NCBI GenBank assembly: GCA_964397425.1
Contig: CAYNID010000005.1
Span: 62,001-126,000, forward strand
Length of the DNA: 64,000 nucleotides
Direction: 5' to 3'
From: Hallerella sp964397425
GTDB lineage: Bacteria > Fibrobacterota > Fibrobacteria > Fibrobacterales > Fibrobacteraceae
In this document: piece by piece, positions 50,457 through 58,973 of the stretch
How positions within the stretch are numbered: position 1 is the first letter of the stretch
Layout of the letters: each line of letters starts with the position of its first letter
Program-made: the position numbers and the translations under genes
Notes under the pieces: generated by a model
What the model was told of the DNA's origin: nothing
The model's input: the letters and a program-made list of their open reading frames with translations, nothing else
Databases searched by the model: none

Positions 50457-51731
50457 TTAAATGTAATTCTTGAGGAAATTCAAAACCCGTTTCCAGCCGT
50501 TCCCCACCGAACCGACAATTTTTGTCGTCCGCGTTTCCCGGCGTTCTTGCGAGATGCTTTCCATAGCCGCATAATACAGAAGTCCAACTCCCGTTGAATG
50601 CGTAGGCATCCGGGTGACTTCGTTCAAACCTTTTCCCGATTTATTGGGGCCTCCCAAGCGAACGGCTCGTCCATGGAAGACTTCTTCGGCCAATTCCTCT
50701 GTGCCTTCGAGGAGCGAAGTTCCTCCCGTAATGACGATTCCCGCCCCCAGCAAAGAGTCGAAATTTTTCTGCTGCAAATCATCCCGCACCGTTTTGAGTA
50801 TTCCTTCCATCCGGCAATAAATGATAAAGGCCAAATGTTTGCGGCTGCATTCCTTTCCCGGACGACCGCCAATGCCGGGAACCGTAAACGAAATGTCGTC
50901 AATCATATTCGAACGGCGGCAAGTTCCATACATTTTCTTGATTTCTTCTGCCCGCGCCATCGGGGTTGTCAAGCCGACGGCGATATCGTTCGTAATCGCA
51001 TTTCCCGCCAGATTGAAAGACCGCGTGTAAACAACTTTGTCTTCTTTGAACACGGCAACGTCGGTAGAGGTCGCTCCGATATCCACAATCGCGACACCCA
51101 GTTCCTTTTCTTCTTTTTCCAAAACACAAGCAGCATCCGCAAGGGGTTCGAGAACAAGCCCTTTGACAGAAAGCCCCGCGCCTTCAATCGCCTTGTGGAT
51201 GTTCCGGATAATTACGCGCTGCGCAAGCACCAGCTGCACTTTGATGCTCAAACTGACGCCTTCCATTCCCAATGGATTTTTTAGTCCGTTCCTGTCATCT
51301 AGCGAATAATCGTCCTGTAAAACATGGATGATTTCCATATCCGCCGGTTTTTGCACAAGCGCGCTCGCTTGTTCCACAACGCGATCCATCGCTTCTCTAG
51401 TGACAACGCCTCCAAAATCGCGGAGAGCTATAGTCGCCCGACTTTCCAACGAGCGGATGTTGCTTCCGGCGATGCCGACGTAAACATCTTTCACATCAAT
51501 GCCGCTTGTGCGTTCCGCAGCTTCTACCGCGACTTTCAGCGTTCTTATCGTCGCTTCAAGCTCGTTGTCTTCGCCTTTATTCAGCGGAGGATTGCCAAAT
51601 CCCAAAATGCGAATTTCACCATCGTCTTCTATCTGTCCAATAAAAACTTCGATTTTTGAACTGCCGAGATCCAGCCCGACAAGAATCTTTTTCTGATCAA
51701 TATCAATGATTTTTTCTTCTTTCGCCATCAT
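50457..51731 (-). CDS. ftsA: Cell-division actin-like protein FtsA
   Basis: 424 residues. Actin-fold phosphate loops VGLDLGSSKIEVFIG and IVDIGATSTDVAVF are present, with GIVITGGTSLLEG as the adenosine loop. The membrane-targeting amphipathic helix lies at the end (GWKRVLNFLKNYI). FtsA tethers FtsZ to the membrane and recruits the late divisome. The start ATGA overlaps the ftsQ stop; two ATGs lie side by side and either may be used. Confidence 0.94.
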   Translation of the reverse strand: MMAKEEKIIDIDQKKILVGLDLGSSKIEVFIGQIEDDGEIRILGFGNPPLNKGEDNELEATIRTLKVAVEAAERTSGIDVKDVYVGIAGSNIRSLESRATIALRDFGGVVTREAMDRVVEQASALVQKPADMEIIHVLQDDYSLDDRNGLKNPLGMEGVSLSIKVQLVLAQRVIIRNIHKAIEGAGLSVKGLVLEPLADAACVLEKEEKELGVAIVDIGATSTDVAVFKEDKVVYTRSFNLAGNAITNDIAVGLTTPMARAEEIKKMYGTCRRSNMIDDISFTVPGIGGRPGKECSRKHLAFIIYCRMEGILKTVRDDLQQKNFDSLLGAGIVITGGTSLLEGTEELAEEVFHGRAVRLGGPNKSGKGLNEVTRMPTHSTGVGLLYYAAMESISQERRETRTTKIVGSVGNGWKRVLNFLKNYI

Positions 51732-52537
51732 TTGACCCCTTTTGCAGACGAATTCGCGTAGGCAAAGCCTTCGAACCGCAAATCCAGAGATTTGACATTT
51801 TGCATTTCTTTCGGTAATCCTTCGAGCAGTTGACGATAGTGGTGAAAGCTTTTTTCCACATCGCCGTTCATCGGAAAAAGAACTTCAAAGTTCACATCGC
51901 GGAAATAAACCATTATTGCGTGTTTTTTTTCATCCACTTTTACCTGGGACACATTTTTATACAGAGATTCGTCCGATTCGCGCATCACCTGCAAAAAGGA
52001 AGAAAGTTTTTTGATATCCCTGTTTTTGTGTATCGTCGCGACTGGCAAATCCAACACGGCAGATGCGGCAATAGGAAGCGCGAGTCCCCGCGAAGAATAA
52101 GATTTCCAACGACCGTTCTCCAAAATTTCCATGACAGGCTCGGTCTCTGTGACGTTTATCGCAACATTCCAGAATACGCCCACGTCCACATTTGCATCTT
52201 GCAAAAGCGGAAGAGAAAGCAGACGCGTCCGAACGGAATCCGCATTGATTTCTGACATCGGCATTCCCGTTTCAAGTCCCGCCGCTTGCAAAATTTCTTC
52301 CCAGGTCAGCATCCGGTTCCCTGTGATATCGACACTTCGCAACGTGCGCAATTCCGCAGGATTCAACTTGCTGACCCAAAACCAGCCTTGCCAAACGGCA
52401 ACGCCCAAAACAGCCAGGACGATTGTGATTTTCCAACCTTTTCGTCCAAACCAGCGGACCAATGTCCCCAAAACACGCTTGCGTTTTTCGCTGCGCGCTT
52501 TCTTGTTTTTGATGGCGTTGTAACCCAGGCGAGACAT
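51728..52537 (-). CDS. ftsQ: Cell-division protein FtsQ/DivIB
   Basis: 269 residues. A basic cytosolic tail (KNKKARSEKRKRV), one helix (about 36-55), then a POTRA domain (LRSVDITGNRMLTWEEIL) and a beta domain (VNITETEP-type VAINVTETEPVMEIL, SSRGLALPI). It links early and late divisome proteins. The ATG shares one base with the murC stop (TAATG), so the longer in-frame version is not needed. Confidence 0.9.
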   Translation of the reverse strand: MSRLGYNAIKNKKARSEKRKRVLGTLVRWFGRKGWKITIVLAVLGVAVWQGWFWVSKLNPAELRTLRSVDITGNRMLTWEEILQAAGLETGMPMSEINADSVRTRLLSLPLLQDANVDVGVFWNVAINVTETEPVMEILENGRWKSYSSRGLALPIAASAVLDLPVATIHKNRDIKKLSSFLQVMRESDESLYKNVSQVKVDEKKHAIMVYFRDVNFEVLFPMNGDVEKSFHHYRQLLEGLPKEMQNVKSLDLRFEGFAYANSSAKGVK

Positions 52538-53925
52538 TATTTTTTCAAGCTCTCCAAAAAAGGACGTTCCGATTTCCATATATCGCCGGCACCCATGAAC
52601 AGCACCAAATCGCCCGGTTTCACGTCACGCTTCAAAACTTCGACAGCATTTTCTCGACTGCCGGCAAAATGCGCATTCTGATGCCCACGCGCAATTGCGG
52701 TATCCGAAATCAACTTGCCGGAAATTCCCGGAATCGGCTGTTCCCGCGCTTTGTAAATTTCACAGACTATCAGTTCATCGCAACCGGCGAAAACTTCGGC
52801 GAACGCTTCGTATTGATCCCGTGTACGCGTATAAAGGTGCGGTTGAAATACGACGACAATGCGCTTGTCCGGGAACGCGTCTCGAGCGCCTTGAAGTGTT
52901 GCCGCGGCCTCTGTCGGATGGTGAGCGTAATCATCGTAAACAGAAATTCCGCCCGTTTCGCCGACAAATTCAAAGCGGCGTTTCACTCCCGTAAATTCCG
53001 CAAGAGCCCTTTGAGCCACTTCCACAGGGATGTTTTCTTCGTGAGAAAGGGCGATAGCAGCAGTCGCATTCAACACATTGTGCCTTCCGGGAACTTTCAA
53101 TGTGAATTTTCCCAAAAGTTCGTTGTTCTTGAACACTTCAAAATGTGAAATTCCATTTTCTGCCGAAAAAGAATCCGCGCGGTAAATCGCCTGTCTGCTG
53201 AATCCATACGTAACAACCGGTTTCGTGAAACGGGACAAAACAGATTGAATATTCGGATTGTCGATGCAAACAACCACTTGGCCGTAGAAAGGAACTTTAT
53301 TTGCAAAATCGACGAAAGCATCTTTAATCGCTTCCAAATTCCCATAAGTATCGAGATGTTCCCTATCGATATTCGTGATTATCGCCGATGAAGGCATCAT
53401 TGAAAGAAAACTTCTGTCGAATTCATCGCTTTCCGCGATGAGATAACGACCGCGGCCAACTTTTGCGCCGCTGCCCTTGCCCTTCACCACGCCGCCGACA
53501 ATCACCGTGGGATCTTCACCAGCCGCTTCCCAGATGGATCCCAACATCGAAGTCGTTGTCGTCTTTCCATGAGTTCCGCTAACGGCAAGAGTGTACTTGA
53601 GCCGCATCAATTCGCCGAGCATTTCCGCCCTGCGAACAACGGGAATCCGGCGGGATTTCGCTTCGACGATTTCGGGGTTGTCCATTTTGACTGCCGACGA
53701 ATAGACCAACAAATCCGCATTTTCCACATTGCTTGCCGCATGGGAAGAATAGATGGTCAAACCCAAATCTTTTAAATACTGAATCGCCGGACCGTCTCCC
53801 GTATCGCTGCCCGTAACGATAAAACCGTTTTCGTGTAAAACTTCGGCAATGCCGGACATTCCGGCTCCGCCGATGCCCACAAAATGCAGCCTTTTCACGC
53901 GATTGCTGGGAATTAAATTCATCAT
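52537..53925 (-). CDS. murC: UDP-N-acetylmuramate-L-alanine ligase
   Basis: 462 residues. Adds L-alanine to UDP-MurNAc, the first amino acid of the peptide stem. HFVGIGGAGMSGIAEVL is the UDP-binding N terminus, VSGTHGKTTTTSML the ATP loop, and NIDREHLDTYGN and YDDYAHHPTEAAATL complete the site. It starts two bases after the murG stop with two adjacent ATGs. murB and ddl, often beside murC, are not present. Confidence 0.95.
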   Translation of the reverse strand: MMNLIPSNRVKRLHFVGIGGAGMSGIAEVLHENGFIVTGSDTGDGPAIQYLKDLGLTIYSSHAASNVENADLLVYSSAVKMDNPEIVEAKSRRIPVVRRAEMLGELMRLKYTLAVSGTHGKTTTTSMLGSIWEAAGEDPTVIVGGVVKGKGSGAKVGRGRYLIAESDEFDRSFLSMMPSSAIITNIDREHLDTYGNLEAIKDAFVDFANKVPFYGQVVVCIDNPNIQSVLSRFTKPVVTYGFSRQAIYRADSFSAENGISHFEVFKNNELLGKFTLKVPGRHNVLNATAAIALSHEENIPVEVAQRALAEFTGVKRRFEFVGETGGISVYDDYAHHPTEAAATLQGARDAFPDKRIVVVFQPHLYTRTRDQYEAFAEVFAGCDELIVCEIYKAREQPIPGISGKLISDTAIARGHQNAHFAGSRENAVEVLKRDVKPGDLVLFMGAGDIWKSERPFLESLKK

Positions 53926-53926
53926 A

Positions 53927-55003
53927 TCAACCTTCCGCCTTCAAAATGCACTCTGCAATCCGGTCCGCAGCATCGGGCATTCCAATGGACTTTGCCACAT
54001 CCGCCATTTCGCCCAGTTTTGTTTCATCCGACAAAAGCGTTTGCACCTTTTCCCAAAGATGATTTGGCTCTGAATCCAGTTCCACCAAAGCCACGCCCGC
54101 CTTTTCAACAACCCGCGCATTGAATTCTTGATGGTTCGCAGTCGCAAACGGAAACGGAAACAGAATGGAAGGCTTTCCGAATGCCAGAATTTCGGCAAGC
54201 GTCGATGCGCCCGCCCGGCTGACGATTAAATCCGCGTATCCCATATAAGCGTAAATATCATCCAGAAACGCTTTGACAGAAACGTTTTCCGGGAATGTGC
54301 GAACGCGTTCACGAATAACGTCAATATTTTTCGCACCGACCTGCCAAACAACAGAAATATCTTTTCTTTCACCAATCGCCGAAAGGGACGCTTCCATTTT
54401 TTCGTTGATGCCACGGGCTCCCTGAGATCCTCCAACAACAAGAAGCGCCTTGGTTCCTTCCCGGAATTCCTTTGGGCGTGAAAGCGTTTGCATATCGGGA
54501 AGTCCGCGGACAGGATTTCCAAACACCTGAGTGGAAACATTCGGGAAAAATTTTCGAGCGTCTTCGGAGGTCACAAAGATTTTTTTGGCATAGCGGGCGC
54601 CCAATTTATTCGCCACGCCGGCGACGGCATTTTGTTCTTGGATGTAAACAGGGATTTTAGCCCGTCCTGCAGCCAAGACAATCGGCAGGGAAACGTATCC
54701 GCCCGTCGCCACGACAACATCCGGTTTGCGCTTTTTCAAGACCTTCCTTGCGCTGTTAAAAGCCTTCATCAGCTTATACGGAAGCGCCAAATTCTGGGAA
54801 AAAGAGCCTCGATGAAACGGAACCGCCGAAATTTCATCAAATTCAAAATAAGGCGTCACCAGGCGAGATTCCATTGAATCTTTGCGCCCGGCAAAAGAAA
54901 TCTGTTCCACGCCAAATTTTTTCAGGCTTTCCGCAATCGCCACCGCCGGGAACACGTGACCGCCGGTACCACCACATGCAAACAAAAACTTTTTCTGCTT
55001 CAT
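53927..55003 (-). CDS. murG: UDP-GlcNAc:lipid I N-acetylglucosaminyltransferase
   Basis: 358 residues, GT-B fold. Adds GlcNAc to lipid I at the inner face of the membrane. Glycine loop ACGGTGGHVFPAVAIA at the N terminus, VATGGYVSLP, VVGGSQGARGINEKM, and the UDP-GlcNAc motif VSRAGASTLAEILAFGKPSILFPFP. Overlaps ftsW by four bases. The acceptor-making enzyme MraY is missing from this cluster. Confidence 0.95.
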   Translation of the reverse strand: MKQKKFLFACGGTGGHVFPAVAIAESLKKFGVEQISFAGRKDSMESRLVTPYFEFDEISAVPFHRGSFSQNLALPYKLMKAFNSARKVLKKRKPDVVVATGGYVSLPIVLAAGRAKIPVYIQEQNAVAGVANKLGARYAKKIFVTSEDARKFFPNVSTQVFGNPVRGLPDMQTLSRPKEFREGTKALLVVGGSQGARGINEKMEASLSAIGERKDISVVWQVGAKNIDVIRERVRTFPENVSVKAFLDDIYAYMGYADLIVSRAGASTLAEILAFGKPSILFPFPFATANHQEFNARVVEKAGVALVELDSEPNHLWEKVQTLLSDETKLGEMADVAKSIGMPDAADRIAECILKAEG

Positions 55004-56154
55004 CCTGTCACCCTCATATCTTGCGCTAAACTTCTAGACTCGACAATGTCCAAGCCAGTTCCTTTGCGCGAAATGTTCAATAAAATTCCCACGGAATACA
55101 GCGAAACAATCAAATTGGTTCCGCCGTAGCTGATAAACGGCATCGGCTGTCCCGTCGTCGGCATCAATCCCGTACAAACAAACACATGGAATACAACGTT
55201 GAGCGCAATCGACGCTGTAAGGCAAATTGCAAAATACCGGGCGAAACGGGTTTTCGCATTCCGGGCAATCAAAAAACCGCGATACACAATCATGCCAAAC
55301 AAGAAAAGCACAAGAGTCGTTCCCAAAAAACCCATTTCTTCACCTAAAAGGCTGAACGCCACATCTTTATACGATTCCGGCAAAAATCCCAACTTTTGCG
55401 TTCCCTGCCCAATTCCCGTTCCCGTCCAGCCTCCATGTCCCAAACTCACCAAGGCGTTGTAAAGTTGATAACCGCCACCTTGCACGTGTTCTTCGGGATT
55501 CAACCAGGCATCCAACCGTTTGAGCCGATAAGGTTCCGCGACGCCGACAATCAAAGCGCAAAAGCATCCCACGACAAACGTTCCCAACAGGTAACGCGTT
55601 TTTACTCCCGCCGCGTAAAACAGGATGAAAGTCGTTGCGCAAATCATCAACGTCATTGAAAAATTGGGTTGCAAGAGAAGCAAAACGGAAACAATGAGCA
55701 GTGTCACCAAAGGCTGCACAAATCCTTTTTTAAAATCCGTGATATCGTCTCCCAAAGCCGAAAGTCGCTTCGACATCTGAGCGAACATGGCAATTTTCAA
55801 CAATTCGGCTGGTTGTAACGAAAATCCGCCAATTGAAAGCCAACGGGCAGCCCCCTTTGTCACCGCACCCAGCAACACGACAAGAAGCAAAGCCCCCAGG
55901 CAAGCGAGAAACGCAGGCCGCGCCAATTTAAAGTAAATCTTGTGATCCACAACGATCGCAAAAGACATTCCCACAAGTCCAACGCCTATCAGGGAAAGGT
56001 GCTTCAAAGCGTAATAATACGAAGGCCTTCCGAGTTCCGTTGCATGGAAATCGCTCCCGCTGTAAATAACATAAACGCCCAACACCAGCAGCGCTATCAC
56101 TGCCAACAGCAAGGCTTTATCTATCGTTTTTACAGATGAGAGGAATTTTAACAT
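55000..56154 (-). CDS. ftsW: Lipid II polymerase/SEDS protein FtsW
   Basis: 384 residues, about ten membrane helices. The SEDS signatures SIGGFSLQPAELLKI, the catalytic-site loop around PNFSMTLMI, HVQGGGYQLYNALVSLGHGGWTG (split), and the final PFISYGGTNLIVSLYSVGILLNIS are present. With FtsI it polymerises septal peptidoglycan. It follows murF directly (10 bases), at the position where mraY and murD are usually placed. Confidence 0.93.
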   Translation of the reverse strand: MLKFLSSVKTIDKALLLAVIALLVLGVYVIYSGSDFHATELGRPSYYYALKHLSLIGVGLVGMSFAIVVDHKIYFKLARPAFLACLGALLLVVLLGAVTKGAARWLSIGGFSLQPAELLKIAMFAQMSKRLSALGDDITDFKKGFVQPLVTLLIVSVLLLLQPNFSMTLMICATTFILFYAAGVKTRYLLGTFVVGCFCALIVGVAEPYRLKRLDAWLNPEEHVQGGGYQLYNALVSLGHGGWTGTGIGQGTQKLGFLPESYKDVAFSLLGEEMGFLGTTLVLFLFGMIVYRGFLIARNAKTRFARYFAICLTASIALNVVFHVFVCTGLMPTTGQPMPFISYGGTNLIVSLYSVGILLNISRKGTGLDIVESRSLAQDMRVTG

Positions 56155-56164
56155 TTGGAAATCC

Positions 56165-57562
56165 TTATCCTTTTACCATCAGCGGTTCCAAACGCAATAG
56201 TTTTTCCACGATGTCTTCCATTTTCATTCCGCGCGAACCCTTTACCAAAATCACATCGCCAAAGCGGACGTTCTCCGAAAGGAATTCTTCCACTTCTTCG
56301 ACCGATCCGAAATGCTGCGCTGCGTTTCTGTCCATCCCGGCTTGAATTGCGCCTTGATGCGTATTTTCGCTCCACTTGCCCACTGTCAAGAGCAAGTCGA
56401 AATGCATTTGCGGCACAAGAGCTCCAATTTCGCGGTGCAATTCTCCGCTTTTTTCTCCGAGTTCAAGCATATCACCCAACACGGCGATTTTCCGCGCAGG
56501 CGCTTCGAGCGAACCGATTGTTTGCAACGCCATCCGCGTCGAAGATGGATTCGCATTGTAACAGTCCGAGACAATTTTAAAACCGGCTGCCTGCCGGATT
56601 TCCATCCGCATATTGGCGGCGTGGAATTTTTCTAGCGCAGCGGCAATTGTCGACTTCGACATACGAAGGGAGGTTGCGACGGCGATGACGGCCAACGCAT
56701 TGTAAACGTTGTGAATTCCGGGAACATTCAAACGAAATTCAGTACGTCCCAATTTGAACCGGGCGCAAGCATTGGAATCCCACGTCAAGTTTTCCGGTTT
56801 GATAATTCCACGCCGGATGCCAAAAGTGAGAACCCGATAACTTTTATTCGTACGCAGCTTTGAAAGACGCGGATCATCGGCATTGATGACAAGAAGGCCG
56901 CCTTTGCGAAGGCCATCGACAATGGAAAGTTTCTCGCGGAAGACATTGTCCAAATCTCCCAACAATTCCAAATGACTTGCGCCGATATTTGTAATGACGG
57001 CGATATCGGGTTCCACCGTCATGGACAGCGGATGAATTTCACCCGGTGCGTTTGTTCCCATTTCCACAATGGCCACTTCATCGGAATGTTTTAAGCGGAA
57101 CAGCGTTTTCGGAACGCCGATTTGATTGTTCAAATTGCCTTCGGTCGCCATCGTTTTGAAACCCGCAGAAAGAACCGCTTTGAGCATTTCTTTCGTTGTC
57201 GTTTTGCCATTCGAACCGGTCACGGCAATTTTCTTGACCTTAAAAAGGCGTTGATACCCCTTCGCCAATTTCAGCAAAGCCTTGTTCGTATCCTCGACAG
57301 GCACATAGACATCGGCCAAAGAATCTCCAGCACGTTCCGCATCCATCACACTCATCAAAGCTCCTTTTCCCATCACTTCGGGAATAAATTTGTGCGCATC
57401 AAAACGCGCGCCTTTCAAAGGCCAAAAGACCATTCCGGGCCCCGCTTCACGGCTGTCCAGGCAAAGTTTGACCTTGCGTTTCGCCATCCGGTCAGAAACG
57501 CCCACCGGTGAACTCTCCAAAATGTCGCAAAGTTGCGCCACAGTGATATCCATTTTTTGCAT
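56165..57562 (-). CDS. murF: UDP-MurNAc-pentapeptide synthase
   Basis: 465 residues. Adds D-Ala-D-Ala to the tripeptide. ATP loop VTGSNGKTTTKEML near 108, EMGTNAPGEI, NIGASHLELLGD, and the C-terminal DCYNANPSSTRMALQTI. The start is the ATG sharing its A with the murE stop (TGATG); another ATG three codons later is possible. It lies between murE and ftsW. Confidence 0.94.
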   Translation of the reverse strand: MQKMDITVAQLCDILESSPVGVSDRMAKRKVKLCLDSREAGPGMVFWPLKGARFDAHKFIPEVMGKGALMSVMDAERAGDSLADVYVPVEDTNKALLKLAKGYQRLFKVKKIAVTGSNGKTTTKEMLKAVLSAGFKTMATEGNLNNQIGVPKTLFRLKHSDEVAIVEMGTNAPGEIHPLSMTVEPDIAVITNIGASHLELLGDLDNVFREKLSIVDGLRKGGLLVINADDPRLSKLRTNKSYRVLTFGIRRGIIKPENLTWDSNACARFKLGRTEFRLNVPGIHNVYNALAVIAVATSLRMSKSTIAAALEKFHAANMRMEIRQAAGFKIVSDCYNANPSSTRMALQTIGSLEAPARKIAVLGDMLELGEKSGELHREIGALVPQMHFDLLLTVGKWSENTHQGAIQAGMDRNAAQHFGSVEEVEEFLSENVRFGDVILVKGSRGMKMEDIVEKLLRLEPLMVKG

Positions 57563-58971
57563 CACTTCATCTCCCGGAGAATGACTTCGTGATCATCGAA
57601 ATGACGTTTCGTTTTTCCGATGATTTGATAATTTTCATGACCTTTTCCGGCTACAACCAGAAAATCTCCCGGTTGCATGGCGCGGCACGCTTCCCGAATC
57701 GCTTCTTCCCGAGAGACGATAACCTTGAATCGATCCGTTTTCATTCCGCTCACAATGTCGGCGATGATATCTTCCGGGGTTTCCGTCCGCGGATTGTCCG
57801 ATGTCACCCAGGCAAAATCCGATTCCTGTTCCGCAATACGCCCCATGATGTGACGTTTATTTTTGTCCCTGTCACCGCCACAGCCAAATACAACGGAAAG
57901 TGTTCCCTTGCAAAGCGCCCTGGCCGTGCGCAATACGCGTTCCAACGCATCGGGAGTGTGAGCGTAGTCGACAATGACGCGGCGTTTTCCATCGTTAAAA
58001 GTCATTTCAAAACGTCCGGGCACCCTGACAGTCGCCAAGGCATTCCGAATGCATTTTTCCGAAATTCCGACCGCTTTGGCCCAGGCCATTGCAAGCAAGA
58101 CATTGTCCGCGTTGAATTCCCCGACGAGTCCCGTTTCAATCGAATCCGGAGAAACAGCGGGAACATCCAAAACAAGGCCGTTCTCCGAACAATCGACGCT
58201 TTTCGGAGTCACCGTGGCGCACGGATTTCCAAGACGCGAAACTGCGATTTTCTTTTCAACCGAAATTTCATTCCAAAGACGTTTGCCATAAGCGTCGTCA
58301 ACATTGATGACGGCAACGCCGTCCTGCGACAGATAACGGGTAAACAGAAGTTTTTTCGCCTGGAAATAATTCTCCATTGTCTTGTGATAATCCAAGTGAT
58401 CTTCTGTCAAATTCGAAAAAAGGGCGCTTTGACACAGCACGCCTTGAATGCGCCCTTGTTCCAACGAATGCGACGAGGCTTCTGTCACCAAATCAGAGCA
58501 TCCCGCCTTCACCGCTTCGGCTGCGAAAGCGTAAAATTCCAAAATTCCCGGAGTCGTCAAATTAGAAGCGACAACCTTTTCTCCGATTTTTTTGCAAATC
58601 GTTCCCACGAGAGCCGTTTTCCGTCCCTCGCCAGAAAGCATCGCTTCCATCAAAAACGCGGTCGTCGTTTTTCCGTTCGTCCCAGTCACAGCGTGGACGG
58701 CCAACCGGGAAAATGGATTTCCATAAAAGATTTTGGCGATAGCGGCGCGTTCTTCTTTGACGTTCGGAACCAAGATCCATTTTCCCGTCAAATCTTCAGG
58801 AGCTTCCGATTCTCCGACAACAGCCACAGCACCCTTGCTCAGAGCCGTCCGCGCAAATTCTTCGGAGCGTTCGCCGGGCAATGCAAAGAACAAATCTCCG
58901 GGAACGGTCTTCCGGGAATCATCGCACAGGCCTTGAACCTTCAAATTTTTCAAAACGGTTTCAGACAACAT
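57562..58971 (-). CDS. murE: UDP-MurNAc-L-Ala-D-Glu:meso-diaminopimelate ligase
   Basis: 469 residues. ATP loop VTGTNGKTTTAFLM near 95, SSHSLEQGRIQG, NLTEDHLDYHKTME and VDYAHTPDALERVL are intact. The amino-acid selectivity motif reads DNPRTE, which indicates meso-diaminopimelate rather than lysine, so the wall is of the DAP type. It starts two bases after the ftsI stop. Confidence 0.94.
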   Translation of the reverse strand: MLSETVLKNLKVQGLCDDSRKTVPGDLFFALPGERSEEFARTALSKGAVAVVGESEAPEDLTGKWILVPNVKEERAAIAKIFYGNPFSRLAVHAVTGTNGKTTTAFLMEAMLSGEGRKTALVGTICKKIGEKVVASNLTTPGILEFYAFAAEAVKAGCSDLVTEASSHSLEQGRIQGVLCQSALFSNLTEDHLDYHKTMENYFQAKKLLFTRYLSQDGVAVINVDDAYGKRLWNEISVEKKIAVSRLGNPCATVTPKSVDCSENGLVLDVPAVSPDSIETGLVGEFNADNVLLAMAWAKAVGISEKCIRNALATVRVPGRFEMTFNDGKRRVIVDYAHTPDALERVLRTARALCKGTLSVVFGCGGDRDKNKRHIMGRIAEQESDFAWVTSDNPRTETPEDIIADIVSGMKTDRFKVIVSREEAIREACRAMQPGDFLVVAGKGHENYQIIGKTKRHFDDHEVILREMK

Positions 58972-58973
58972 TT

